64,000 nucleotides of DNA from Clostridioides mangenotii TR (GCF_000498755.1 NZ_AXUS01000003.1:1-64000), one strand, 5' to 3'; counted from the stretch's first letter, positions 19,264 through 28,458 are shown. Notes: a model not told the origin generated them from the sequence alone. Translations and numbers: made by a program.

Positions 19264-20343
19264 ATTTTTTAATTACCTCTTTCATTTTAGGTAATATTGC
19301 AATAATACAGAAAATTATTATTGCTATTGAACATACATATGTTATAGATTCTGGTATATTTAAAAATAACCTATTTGCCAGTTGTACTGATGCACCATCC
19401 GCTTGACTGTTTACAAAGTTTGAGTTGCCACTTAAAATTAGATTAGTTATATAACCGATGATTATAGATCCTATTGTAAGAGTTGCCGTATATATAATTA
19501 CACATCTTTTCCCAATTACATTGTACATACTTATAAGTTCAGGTAGGTTTGTAGCTGCTCCTGCAATTAAGAAAGTTATCGCTACTCCAGGTGATGCTCC
19601 ACTTGCTACTAATGCAGCAATAAATGGTATATGACCAACTGCACACACGTACATAATACATGCTAAAACTGTGATACTAGCCATTGAAATAAGACCTGGA
19701 TTACCCAAATACTTCTGTATTATAGAACTAGGAAAAATTGTAGTAATAAACCCTGCCATGATCATACCTACTACTACGTATTTACTTATAGTAAGAGCGA
19801 GTTCGCTAAATGACCATTTCATTCCATCTAATAAATTTTCTAAAAAACCTTTTCTTTCTTCTTCTAACTCAATTGCTTCACTGTCATCATCGCTGGCAAC
19901 AAAAAGTTCGTCTTTGGCAAATGTATTTCCTATAAAACAACCAACATTGGAAGTACAAATCCAGCAATGATGTATATTATCGTTATCTGTCGACCCAACA
20001 GTCCAAAACAGAGTATAACCGCTATTGGATTTATAATAGGCGTTGATGTCATAAATGCTAACATAGGTCCTAAGTAAGCCCCCGAATAGTACATACTTAT
20101 TCCTATTGGAATTACTCCACAACTACAAATAGGCAAAAACATCCCTGAAATAGTACTCTTTATTAAAGAAGAGGCCTTTTTATTCCCTAAATGTTTTTGA
20201 AACTTAGCTGGGGTAATTACATTGTGTAGGATACCTGCTAATACAAAACTTATCATTAGCCAACCTGAAGATCCGTTTAACATTATAAATGCGGTCACCA
20301 GAGTATCCTTTACAGCAGTAAAGATTGTCTCTAACATATTCAT
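19256..20343 (-). CDS. saoE: COG0701-family permease (SaoE-like efflux transporter), one-base frameshift
   Basis: Membrane protein of the UPF0718/DUF318 permease family, the family of the organoarsenical permease ArsP. The first half has GMFLPICSCGVIPIG, with a conserved Cys-Ser-Cys, and TSTPIINPIAV. The second half has the repeat-unit match GHIPFIAALVASGASPGVAITFL. A hydrophilic linker (SDDDSEAIELEEERK) separates the halves. The frame breaks at the run of four T (plus-strand A at 19934-19937). Adding one base links L-P-M-L-V to G-C-F-I-G-N-T-F-A-K. Start is ATG 20343 or ATG 20337 after AGGAG. Efflux of a released metal or organometal is inferred. Confidence 0.78.
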
Positions 20344-20460
20344 TAATCTCCTATAATTAAATTTTAAATATTGCAATTTAAATAGCTTCTAAATATTTTT
20401 GTGTCCCTATTCTATATCTAAGTTCTTTTCTCTTATTTATATATAGCGGCAACTGCTCCT

Positions 20461-20712
20461 CTATCCAATTGCTTCTAATATTGCTTTTTCAATGCTTTTT
20501 TTGTTTAATCTATCATACTTCTTCTTTTGACCTATAATCATTGTCCCTTTTGTTATAAGTCCATATTTTTTGACGTATGAAAAATCTTTTCCTGCAGTGT
20601 ACAATTTTACTTCTAATTTATCGCTGTACTTTTTACCAAGATCTTTAATAAGCCCTCCATGCTCATCGCAAGATGGTCAGGTACTTATAAATTCAATCAA
20701 TACTTTTGCCAT
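20461..20712 (-). CDS. saoT: Thioredoxin-like selenoprotein with U-P-S-C motif (SaoT-like)
   Basis: 83-aa protein missed by ordinary gene calling because its active site contains TGA (20677-20679, codon 12). The translation begins MAKVLIEFIST-U-PSCDEHGG, so the redox pair is Sec12-x-x-Cys15. The rest (YVKKYGLITKGTMIIG) has the beta-alpha pattern and the x-x-T-x-P-like turn of small thioredoxin/glutaredoxin folds, though Thr replaces the usual cis-Pro context. Start ATG 20712 follows GGAG. It lies upstream of the permease. It probably reduces the cluster's Cys/Sec sites or hands on the metal. Confidence 0.82.
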
Positions 20713-20797
20713 ATATTCCACTCCCCAAATTCAAAATAAAAATAAAAATTATTCTTTATATATAATTTTTATTTAACTATATTCACTTTATATTTAC

Positions 20798-20856
20798 AAA
20801 AAAAGTCGTATTTCTACGTAACAATCACCCACAGAAGACAGTCTCAATGGGTGATT
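20798..20856 (-). terminator. Tandem hairpins with T-run after the DsrE-like gene
   Basis: A 9-bp stem AATCACCCA (20823-20831 with 20848-20856) is followed on the minus strand by a small CGTA-GAAA-TACG hairpin and seven T. It separates the first gene of the cluster from saoT and may attenuate transcription into the rest. Confidence 0.55.
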
Positions 20857-20884
20857 TTAATCTCTACTTTGTAAAATTTATCTC

Positions 20885-21217
20885 TTATAATGTAATCACT
20901 TGATCTATGCCAGCATCTCCCAAACATGCATAAAGATTAGGGAAACATCCTATAGTAGCCCCATCTACTAAGTTGCCTTCAATACCTCTTTCAATTGTGC
21001 ATTGATCACATCCCATTATTATCATACCTGTTTTGTTATTTATTTTGCTAAGTTTTTCACCAACTGGATTACCTTTAGATAGGAATAAGGTATTGTCCAT
21101 AAAAAAGAACATACCTAAAACTTCTGCTCCGTGATTTCCTTGCTCTAGCTGTGGAATAATCATCTTGTCTAATATTTTGTGTGCATTTGTACTACTAAAA
21201 ATATAAGCAACTTTCAC
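20885..21217 (-). CDS. saoD: DsrE-related protein (SaoD-like)
   Basis: About 110-aa protein of the DsrE/DsrF-like sulfur-relay fold, starting (M)KVAYIFSSTNAHKILDKM and carrying a Cys-x-x-Cys in M-G-C-D-Q-C-T and further Cys in TIGCFPNLYAC. GTG 21217 is preferred over ATG 21232 because a GGGGG lies 7 to 8 nt before the GTG. It is the first gene of the Sec-rich cluster and is divergent from the cstA-like gene. It probably works as a sulfur/selenium or metal-thiol carrier. The SaoD name comes from context. Confidence 0.7.
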   Translation of the reverse strand: MKVAYIFSSTNAHKILDKMIIPQLEQGNHGAEVLGMFFFMDNTLFLSKGNPVGEKLSKINNKTGMIIMGCDQCTIERGIEGNLVDGATIGCFPNLYACLGDAGIDQVITL

Positions 21218-21426
21218 TGCAACTACCCCCATAATTATACATTTTTTGATATTCTTTTCTTACATAATTATACATTTAACTAAGTTGCAAAGTACAATTG
21301 AAATTTACTATGTGACGAACTCTAAACATCGTAATTTTCTATTATTAAGTTTTTTTGGCGTAAATATTATCAGAATATTGAATTAATTCAAAGTTGATTT
21401 ATTCCTATATATCATATATAATTACC

Positions 21427-21459
21427 ATAAGTTAACTTTAGGTTAATAAATTAACTTAT
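21427..21459. promoter_or_regulatory. Inverted repeat in the saoD-cstA divergent gap
   Basis: Perfect 9-bp arms ATAAGTTAA and TTAACTTAT are 15 bp apart, just upstream of the cstA ribosome binding site, with a further internal GGTTAATAAA. It is a candidate operator. The 21218-21490 gap is otherwise A+T-rich with no gene. Confidence 0.4.
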
Positions 21460-21490
21460 TTTTAACACTTATTAATTAAGAGGTGATATT

Positions 21491-22944
21491 ATGGTAACAT
21501 TTTTTGTGGGTATTGCACTATTGCTAGTGGGAGGATTCTTGTATGGAAAATACTGTGAAAAAGTATTCGGTCCAGATGACAGAGAAACACCTGCAATAAC
21601 AGAAAGGGATGGTGTTGACTATGTTCCTATGAAAAAATGGAAAAATAGTCTTATTGAGCTATTGAATATAGCTGGTACTGGACCAATACTTGGACCTATA
21701 CAGGGTATATTATTTGGACCTATCGCCTTTATATTGATTCCAATTGGTTGTGTTTTCGGTGGGGCTCTACATGATTATATGTGTGGAATGATATCTATTA
21801 GAGAAAAAGGTGCTCAGATGCCAGCTTTAGTAAATAAGTTTTTAGGCAAAAAAGTTTATGGAATTTATCAAATTTTTCTATGTTTACTTATGCTGCTAGT
21901 AGGTACGGTTTTTATATATACACCTGGAGATCTAGTTGTTTCTCAACTACTTGGTCAAAAGCCTGTTATGGGTAACCCTGTTGTTTGGATTGTGTACGGT
22001 CTTATATTCTTATACTATCTATGTGCTACACTATTCCCTATTGATAAAATAATCGGGCGTATATATCCTATATTCGGAGCTATACTGCTTTTATCTGCAG
22101 TAGGCGTTGGAGTTGGAATATTTACAAGTGGTTATCAACTTACTGAACTTAATTCGGCTAATTGGCTTGGAATTCATCCAGATGGCATTCCTCTAGTACC
22201 GACATTCTTTGTAACAATAGCTTGTGGTATCGTATCAGGATTCCACTCTACTCAAGCCACTCTTATAGCAAGATCTGTATCAAGTGAAAGAGAAGGTAGA
22301 GGTACCTTCTACAATACTATGATTTTAGAAGGTTTAATAGCTATGATATGGGCTGCTGCTGCAATGGGGATTTATGCAAAAGGAATTGACAGTTCATTTA
22401 TAGGAACGGCTTCAGTAATCGGAATTGTTGCTAGAGATTTACTTGGATCAATAGGTGGAGTAATCGCAATAATAGGCGTTATAGTTCTTCCTATAACATC
22501 AGGAGATACAGCTCTTAGATCTCTTAGATTGATACTTGCTGAACACTTTAACATCGATCAAAAAATTAAAAGAAATAGAGTTGTGCTTACTATTGGAATA
22601 TTCATTCCAGTAATTGCAATACTTATTTTTGCTAAATCTAGTGAAAAAGGATTCAATATACTGTGGCGTTACTTCTCGTGGAGCAATCAGACTATTGCTG
22701 TCTTCGCATTTGCTATGATAACAGTTTACCTAATTGTTAAAAATAAAACTACCTTATGTCATTAATACCAGGTATGTTCTACGCATATGTAATATTCAGC
22801 TATATCTTGAATGCACAGATCGGTTTCAATTTAAGTATAAATATTGCATATATTATATCTGCTCCTTTAACTCTTCTGTATGCCTACTTTACAGTTAAAT
22901 ACGGAAAAAACTTAAAGAAAAATAGTCTAGAAATAACTGGATAG
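21491..22944 (+). CDS. cstA: CstA-family peptide/pyruvate transporter (one-base frameshift near C-terminus)
   Basis: Polytopic carrier of the carbon starvation CstA family, imported substrates being peptides or pyruvate. Family segments include NIAGTGPILGPIQGILFGP and GGALHDYMCGMISIREKG. The first 424 codons run to a premature stop at 22763. Restoring one A in the run at 22745-22748 gives K-N-K-N-Y-L-M-S-L-I-P-G-M-F-Y, and the last about 65 residues (QIGFNLSINIAYII) follow in frame. A full length of about 484 aa is normal for the short clostridial CstA. Start ATG 21491 is after GAGGTG. The defect is probably an assembly error. Confidence 0.85.
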
Positions 22945-23011
22945 TTAAATTTCTAAAAATTATTGGGGTCGAGATAATATAATCATATTATCTTAAAAAA
23001 AGAATGACAAA

Positions 23012-23088
23012 AAGTCGGAAGTCAATTAGTATAATACGATATCCAAAATAATTTGGCATTGTTGATATACTAATCAACTTCCGGCTTA
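23012..23088 (+). terminator. Long terminator hairpin after cstA
   Basis: About 22 paired bases (AAGTCGGAAGTcaATTAGTATA with the near complement ending in ACTTCCGGCTT) enclose a 30-nt loop, followed by ATTTTATT. A second small hairpin, GATAATAT-AATC-ATATTATC, sits at 22972-22991 directly before it. Confidence 0.65.
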
Positions 23089-23096
23089 TTTTATTG

Positions 23097-23238
23097 CCTA
23101 CGTTACATTTCGTTTTATTTTCACGTTACATCTTGTTTTATTATCTACACTACGTTTTGTTTTATTGAAATGCTACATTTTGCTATATTGTCACGCTACA
23201 ACTTATTTTATTATTACGATACATCTTATTTTACTGCC
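23097..23238. repeat. Six degenerate tandem repeats of about 24 bp
   Basis: Units begin near 23097, 23122, 23145, 23170, 23192 and 23215 with a consensus close to CACGYTACATCTTGTTTTATT. They fill the whole space between the cstA terminator and the stop codon of the LacI-type gene. No reading frame or known repeat family is recognised. Confidence 0.7.
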
Positions 23239-23243
23239 TTTTA

Positions 23244-24263
23244 TTAATCTATCGCCTTTACACTACTTCTTTCAATAATTGAAGGATACTGGACTCTAGC
23301 AATTTTATCTCCAGGATTTTTATTTATAGCTTCTACCAAATAATCTGCAGCATTTTTCACTACTGCTTCTCTTTTATCATCAATTGTAGTAAGCTCAGAT
23401 TTAAAGTAATCTATCAACTCAATATTATTATATGTAATTATCGATATATCATCTGGAACTCTTATATTATGGCTCAGTTTAAGTTCTTGATTTATTGAAA
23501 TTGCTGGTATATCTTGTTGTATGAAAATCGCGGAATACTTTTTTATTTCCTCAATATTTCGACTTACAAATTCAACCTGAGATTCAAAATCCATACTGTT
23601 TTCCATTATATGTGGCTCTAAATTAGCATCTTCCATAGCTTTTAAATATCCTGATGTTCTGCCAATATACATGTCGCTAGTTTTATCAGTCGATGTTATA
23701 GTAAGTATTTTAGTATGTGATTTTTTTATTAAGTGCTGTGTTGATATATATCCACCGTATTCATTGTCATCCCAAAAATAGTTATTTTTTTCTTCTAAAT
23801 AATACTTAGGTTTAAAGAACATATACGCATGTGGAAAGTCGTTTTTATTAAGAAATTCATATTCCTTTTCTGTTAAATCCTTTGATACTATCAATAAGGC
23901 ATCGACCATCTGCCCATTTACAAGCTTGTATATATTACTCTCCCCAGAAATATTATTATTTGGTTGAATAATAAAGTCGTATTTAGTTGATTCAATCGAT
24001 CTTATTGAGCTCTCCATTGCATCACTAAAAAATCTTCTCATATCTCTATCATTGAAGTTATTAGAAAAAACTACACCAATTGTATTAGTGCTCTTCTTAA
24101 CTAAATTTCTAGCATTTACATTAAAATGAAATCCTAATCTATCTGCTTCTTCCTCTACTCTTCGCTTGGTTTCTTCCGATACATTAGGACAAGAGTTTAA
24201 GCACCTTGACACAGTTGAGTAACTAATTCCAAGGTTTTTAGCAATATCTTTTATAGTTACCAT
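23244..24263 (-). CDS. LacI/GalR-family transcriptional regulator
   Basis: 339 aa. The N-terminal helix-turn-helix and hinge (MVTIKDIAKNLGISYSTVS, SEETKRRVEEEADRLGFHF) are classical LacI family. The remainder is a periplasmic-binding-protein-like ligand domain (TIGVVFSNNF, ALLIVSKDLT, DDISIITYNNIEL). A palindrome GAAACGTTTC in the divergent gap (24341-24350) is a likely operator. The regulated sugar or amine is not visible; neighbours are a CstA transporter and a DUF1540 protein. Confidence 0.9.
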   Translation of the reverse strand: MVTIKDIAKNLGISYSTVSRCLNSCPNVSEETKRRVEEEADRLGFHFNVNARNLVKKSTNTIGVVFSNNFNDRDMRRFFSDAMESSIRSIESTKYDFIIQPNNNISGESNIYKLVNGQMVDALLIVSKDLTEKEYEFLNKNDFPHAYMFFKPKYYLEEKNNYFWDDNEYGGYISTQHLIKKSHTKILTITSTDKTSDMYIGRTSGYLKAMEDANLEPHIMENSMDFESQVEFVSRNIEEIKKYSAIFIQQDIPAISINQELKLSHNIRVPDDISIITYNNIELIDYFKSELTTIDDKREAVVKNAADYLVEAINKNPGDKIARVQYPSIIERSSVKAID

Positions 24264-24340
24264 TTATCTCATCCTTTATATTTATTTCTTACTTACCTTA
24301 AAATAATAGTTAATATTTAAATCAAAGTCAATACTATTTT

Positions 24341-24350
24341 GAAACGTTTC
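24341..24350. promoter_or_regulatory. LacI-type operator palindrome
   Basis: GAAACGTTTC within TTGAAACGTTTCCA has the central-CG symmetry of LacI-family and cre sites. It is 77 bp upstream of the LacI-type start and 71 bp before the DUF1540 gene. Confidence 0.55.
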
Positions 24351-24420
24351 CACAATTTAATGAATAAACAGTACTTTTTTACACATAATAATTGCGACTA
24401 ATATTTTAGGAGGTAATTTT

Positions 24421-24726
24421 ATGAATGAAAATTTAAATTGTTCAGCTACAAGTTGTGTTTATAACTCTAGCCAATTATGTTATGCTGGAAATATCAAAGT
24501 TGATGGTAGACAAGCAAATTCTACTGGCGAAACTTACTGTGCATCATTTGAAGATAAAGGTCATTCTGGAATGACTAACAGTGTTGACAATGCTAAACAA
24601 GTATGTCCAAATGATATTCACTGTGAAGCAACTAAATGTAAGTATAATGACCAAGAACTTTGTAAGGCTGAAAATGTCCATATAAATGCTAACAATGCTA
24701 GTTGTGAGACATTTGCTGCTAAATAA
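24421..24726 (+). CDS. Tandem DUF1540 Cys-rich protein
   Basis: 101 aa with two copies of the DUF1540 motif: C-S-A-T-S-C-V-Y-N...C-Y-A-G-N-I-K-V...Y-C-A-S-F and C-E-A-T-K-C-K-Y-N...C-K-A-E-N-V-H-I...C-E-T-F. Each has four conserved Cys likely to bind a metal. The domain is widespread in Clostridia and has no known function. Start ATG 24421 follows AGGAGG. It is followed by a large palindrome. Confidence 0.88.
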   Translation: MNENLNCSATSCVYNSSQLCYAGNIKVDGRQANSTGETYCASFEDKGHSGMTNSVDNAKQVCPNDIHCEATKCKYNDQELCKAENVHINANNASCETFAAK

Positions 24727-24734
24727 GTAGTCTA

Positions 24735-24884
24735 AAAATTAAGACAGGCGCAATAGACATTAAAAATGAAAAAATTATAAATGCCGACTAACACAGCTTG
24801 GACCAAAGGCTGTAACTGTAGTCGGCGTTTATAATTTTTTCCAATTTCATTTGTTTTCCATCTACTGCGCTTGTCTTAATTTTG
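24735..24884. repeat. Large 150-bp palindromic element
   Basis: Outer arms AAAATTAAGACAgGCGCAaTAGA (24735-24757, small letters mismatched) match the complement of the right end. Inner arms AAAAAATTATAAAtGCCGACTA likewise pair, with a third short stem ACAGC/GCTGT at the tip. It may be an oversized terminator for the DUF1540 gene, a MITE-like insertion, or a structured RNA. I cannot see a clear target-site duplication. Confidence 0.65.
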
Positions 24885-24938
24885 TGCTGGAGATAAAAAC
24901 AATATCAAGGTAATATTTTAAAATTTTAAGTGGCAACT

Positions 24939-24970
24939 AAAAAGAGATCCTTTTAAATCGATCTCCTTTT
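24939..24970 (-). terminator. Terminator of the csp operon
   Basis: The stem AAAAGGAGATC / GATCTCTTTTT has a 10-nt loop and its 3' arm ends in a T-run on the minus strand. It is about 100 bp downstream of the second Csp gene. Confidence 0.7.
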
Positions 24971-25068
24971 AATTTTATACTCCTAACAACTCTTTTTTTA
25001 GTATTAAATACGTCTTTCTTATAGATCTCAGTTATTTTACATAAGTGCAATTGTTGAAGAGTAGTGCT

Positions 25069-26751
25069 TTATAAACTATCAGAGATGAATTGCATAGTTC
25101 TTCTAAAATCGATTAAACCATATCCTTGAGAATCGTTAGGATATTCATATAGTTCATTTCTTGTTGCGCCTATCATTAAATATGTTTTTAAAACTTGAGA
25201 ATATAATAATAATTTTGGATATCTACTTTGTATACTTAAAAACTCCATTATCAGTGCTAACATGCCTGATGTAACAGAACTGCTAATACCAGTTCCTGTA
25301 CCTGATCTATAGCTATCATTACCGTAAGTTGATACAATATTAACACCAGGAGCTACAAAATCAGGTTTCACAGAAACTCCTTTTGTTGGGCCCTTTGATG
25401 AACCAACCCATATGCTATCATATCTATTGTCATAAGAACCAACAGTAATTATATTCTCGCCAGTTCCAAGAAAGGTTATAGTTGAAAAAGAACTGGTATC
25501 TATAAATCCATCATTAGCGCCTAAAAGATTGTTGTTTGGTAAATAAACATGGTATTCTCCATTTAGGAATACATCCGGTCTAACTCTAAGGGTCCACGCT
25601 CCAGGTTTCATATTTCTAAGGTTTATCTCAAGAAATTCAGATCCTGTAGGTAACCAAGGATAAAAGTATCTAACCCTGTATGTTGTATTTTCTAAATTAA
25701 ATATTCCTATGTATTCATAGTAATCAGGAGCATAATATGCTGTATAACTGACTTCTCCTGACGGCGAAATTATTGTTGCATTTATTCTATCTAAGTCACT
25801 CCCCTCGAGGAAAATATCTAAATTTTGACCATCCCCGAATTCAATAATAATATCATTTACATCCATCTGATTTCTAAATCTACCAGCATAATGTATATAA
25901 GTATTTCTTTGATTTCCTGCACCACTTACTACAACAACTCCTGGATATTCTAATTCAGTAAATGTATTTAAGGCTGTTATAAATCCCAGTGAAGATCTCT
26001 GTCCAACAGTTAAATTTATTATAAGAGACTTTTCTTCCCTAAGTGCAACGCTTATAACATATGAAAATGCAGCTAAAAAATCAGTTGTTGTATAATTTCG
26101 CTTTTCTACATAATATCGTCCTGGATATGATCTTAATTTTACAACAATTAAATCAGATCCTTCTGATACTCCTTTGTAGTTAGAGTTTACCCTTCCGCTA
26201 CCCACAGTAATTCCAGCAGCAATTGTACCCGTTCCTACATCATCTCTACTTAAACTACCGTCATTTCTTGCTATAGCAGCATTTAATTCTTCTCTTGAAT
26301 ATTCGCTTCCAAACAAATATCCTTCCGGTGGAGGATTTATGCTGCCTTCTTGATCCCATAACTTTATTATTTTACTTGATCCATCTTCTCTAATTAAATC
26401 AGGATGTAAATAATTGACTCCTGAATCTATTATCGCAATAAGGACTCCTCTTCCTGTAATATTATTATAAATATTATTATAAATATAATTCGCTCCAGAA
26501 ACACTTCTTGCTCCATCTCCTAATTCGACAAAGTTAGTTAAATCTATCAAGGAGCTCATTGGATCAGATTCATTGTACCAAGAGATCTCATATATACTTC
26601 TTAATATATTTGAGTTGAAATCTAATGGCGTATATAGGACAGCAAGCCTTTCATTCAATATAATAAAGTTATTTAAACCTCTATCTCTAAGAGCGGATGC
26701 TAAGTGTAAACCTTCACCTTCTTGGAACACTATATAAAATGATTTTTCCAT
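25069..26751 (-). CDS. cspC: CspC-like subtilisin-family germination pseudoprotease
   Basis: 560-aa S8-family protein with no signal peptide and the long inserted jelly-roll-like domain (residues about 290-405) of clostridial Csp germination proteins. The catalytic Asp109 is kept (IAIIDSGVNYLHPD). The His position in the G-H-G-T motif is Thr174 (DDVGTGTIAAG), and the nucleophile position in G-T-S is Gly488 (GTGTGISSSVTSG). These are the same His-to-Thr and Ser-to-Gly changes I recall for Clostridioides difficile CspC, a pseudoprotease in bile-salt/co-germinant signalling. It lies 9 bp after another Csp pseudoprotease gene. Confidence 0.82.
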   Translation of the reverse strand: MEKSFYIVFQEGEGLHLASALRDRGLNNFIILNERLAVLYTPLDFNSNILRSIYEISWYNESDPMSSLIDLTNFVELGDGARSVSGANYIYNNIYNNITGRGVLIAIIDSGVNYLHPDLIREDGSSKIIKLWDQEGSINPPPEGYLFGSEYSREELNAAIARNDGSLSRDDVGTGTIAAGITVGSGRVNSNYKGVSEGSDLIVVKLRSYPGRYYVEKRNYTTTDFLAAFSYVISVALREEKSLIINLTVGQRSSLGFITALNTFTELEYPGVVVVSGAGNQRNTYIHYAGRFRNQMDVNDIIIEFGDGQNLDIFLEGSDLDRINATIISPSGEVSYTAYYAPDYYEYIGIFNLENTTYRVRYFYPWLPTGSEFLEINLRNMKPGAWTLRVRPDVFLNGEYHVYLPNNNLLGANDGFIDTSSFSTITFLGTGENIITVGSYDNRYDSIWVGSSKGPTKGVSVKPDFVAPGVNIVSTYGNDSYRSGTGTGISSSVTSGMLALIMEFLSIQSRYPKLLLYSQVLKTYLMIGATRNELYEYPNDSQGYGLIDFRRTMQFISDSL

Positions 26752-26760
26752 ATTTACCTC

Positions 26761-28458
26761 CTATCTAAAAAAATCAAACATTCTTCTCACGTTTAAAACT
26801 CCGTACCCATAACTATAATTTGGATAAACTATATTTACAGCACGTTCAGCACCCAATTTTATAAATGTCTTAAAATTAGATAGATAAGCTTGATTGTAGT
26901 AGTTGCCATCTACAAGTGTATACTGAAAATATAATGCTGCCGCCCCTGAAACATGTGCTGCCGATGCTCCTGTTCCTGTTATAGTGGCATAAGTATTTCC
27001 AGGAAATGGTGCAATAATATTTACACCTGGAGCAATGATATCTGGTTTTGCCCAATTTTGAATAGTAGGACCTCTTGATGAACTATTCCACAAGCTCCTG
27101 TTTAATGAATTATAGGAACCCGAGGTTACAATCTCTTCTCTAATTGCAGGGAAATTTATAGTATAAGATGGGTCGGGATTCCTAAATCTTGTTCCACTAT
27201 TTATAAATATTCTATTTGGCAAGTATATATTATATCTTCCATTAATTATATTAATTCCAGTGAGTCTTATTGTCCAAATACCACGTACTACATTTCGTAA
27301 ATATATTTGTATAAATTGTTGACCTGACACGGTTGTAGGATATCTCGAGGTTATATTATAAGAAGTACCTTCTAAATCAAGTAATCCACTTACTTCAAGA
27401 TAATTAGAGTACGCGCTTATCCTCCTAGTACTTTCACCTGATGGAGAAACTAATTCCATATCTACTAAATCTGGCCTTTGTACCCACAGGTCTATTGTTA
27501 GTTCTTCTTCATCTTCATTAATCTCTAACTCCACATTAACTATCTCTCCATTAAATTGTAGTCTTCCAGTAGTATGTGTTTGTGTATCTCCCTCATCTCC
27601 AGCTCCAGCAACCTCACAATATCCTCTTTCGTAATATCTCGTTGTATTTACGTTTGTAAGCCCTAAAAGATTATTACTTCCATAAGATATATTTATAACT
27701 ATAGGTCTACTTAGTTGTCGGGCTTTACCATATGCATATTCTGTTGAAGCATACAACATTGCATTATTATAGTATCCTTCTAACGTACCAAGTTTGACAA
27801 TAATCAAATCGGCTTCATATGCAACTCCTGCATATTCAGGATTTATATTTCCCATACCAGCACATATACCGCTTATCATCGTTCCTCTTCCTATTTCATC
27901 TTGAGATAGACTTGAGTCATTGTTCTGAATAGCTATATTAATATCTTCCCTTGTATACTCTGTTCCAAAATAAAATCCTTCTGGTGGATTACCTTCTTTA
28001 GTTTGATCCCATAAATATAGTATTTTAGATGTTCCATCAGGATATATAAAGTCGGGATGTAAATAATCAATACCGCTATCTGCAACTGCTATTATTACGC
28101 CTCTACCAGTTATTGATATATTAGGGTTGTTTTTAAAGTAGTTAACCCCTATTTCTTCAGTTGCTACTATACCATCTGTAATCCCTTGACTAACTTGAGA
28201 TAGTGGAGCCATTCTAATAGTTCTTTCAATATTAACTACTGATCGCAATGCTAATATATCTTCTAACCCTTGAGAATACGTTTCTTCACTTAAGCGCAGA
28301 ACTCCTAAATTATTAGTTAATCTCAAGAAATCGTACGGATAGCCCGCTGCTTCAAACTCATTAAAAAAATTAGGTGTAAATATTACATTTATATCATAAA
28401 TAACATTATTATTTCCGTCTAATCTATAATCGTTACTATCTTTAATCATAATAACCAC
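26761..28458 (-). CDS. Csp-family subtilisin-like pseudoprotease (CspA-like)
   Basis: 565-aa Csp/S8 protein, the upstream partner of the CspC-like gene. Asp127 is retained in IAVADSGIDYLHPD. The His of G-H-G-T is Arg191 (DEIGRGTMISG) and the Ser of G-T-S is Gly (GTGASAAHVSGAAAL), so it cannot be an active protease. Unlike C. difficile, where CspA is fused to active CspB, this is a free-standing protein and no active CspB is visible. The central insert is as in the neighbour. The start could be ATG 28458 or Met4, both behind GGAG. Confidence 0.8.
   Translation of the reverse strand: MVIMIKDSNDYRLDGNNNVIYDINVIFTPNFFNEFEAAGYPYDFLRLTNNLGVLRLSEETYSQGLEDILALRSVVNIERTIRMAPLSQVSQGITDGIVATEEIGVNYFKNNPNISITGRGVIIAVADSGIDYLHPDFIYPDGTSKILYLWDQTKEGNPPEGFYFGTEYTREDINIAIQNNDSSLSQDEIGRGTMISGICAGMGNINPEYAGVAYEADLIIVKLGTLEGYYNNAMLYASTEYAYGKARQLSRPIVINISYGSNNLLGLTNVNTTRYYERGYCEVAGAGDEGDTQTHTTGRLQFNGEIVNVELEINEDEEELTIDLWVQRPDLVDMELVSPSGESTRRISAYSNYLEVSGLLDLEGTSYNITSRYPTTVSGQQFIQIYLRNVVRGIWTIRLTGINIINGRYNIYLPNRIFINSGTRFRNPDPSYTINFPAIREEIVTSGSYNSLNRSLWNSSSRGPTIQNWAKPDIIAPGVNIIAPFPGNTYATITGTGASAAHVSGAAALYFQYTLVDGNYYNQAYLSNFKTFIKLGAERAVNIVYPNYSYGYGVLNVRRMFDFFR

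Noticed and set aside
23097-23238. CRISPR array
   Set aside because: The units are back to back without spacers and are degenerate, and no cas genes lie nearby.
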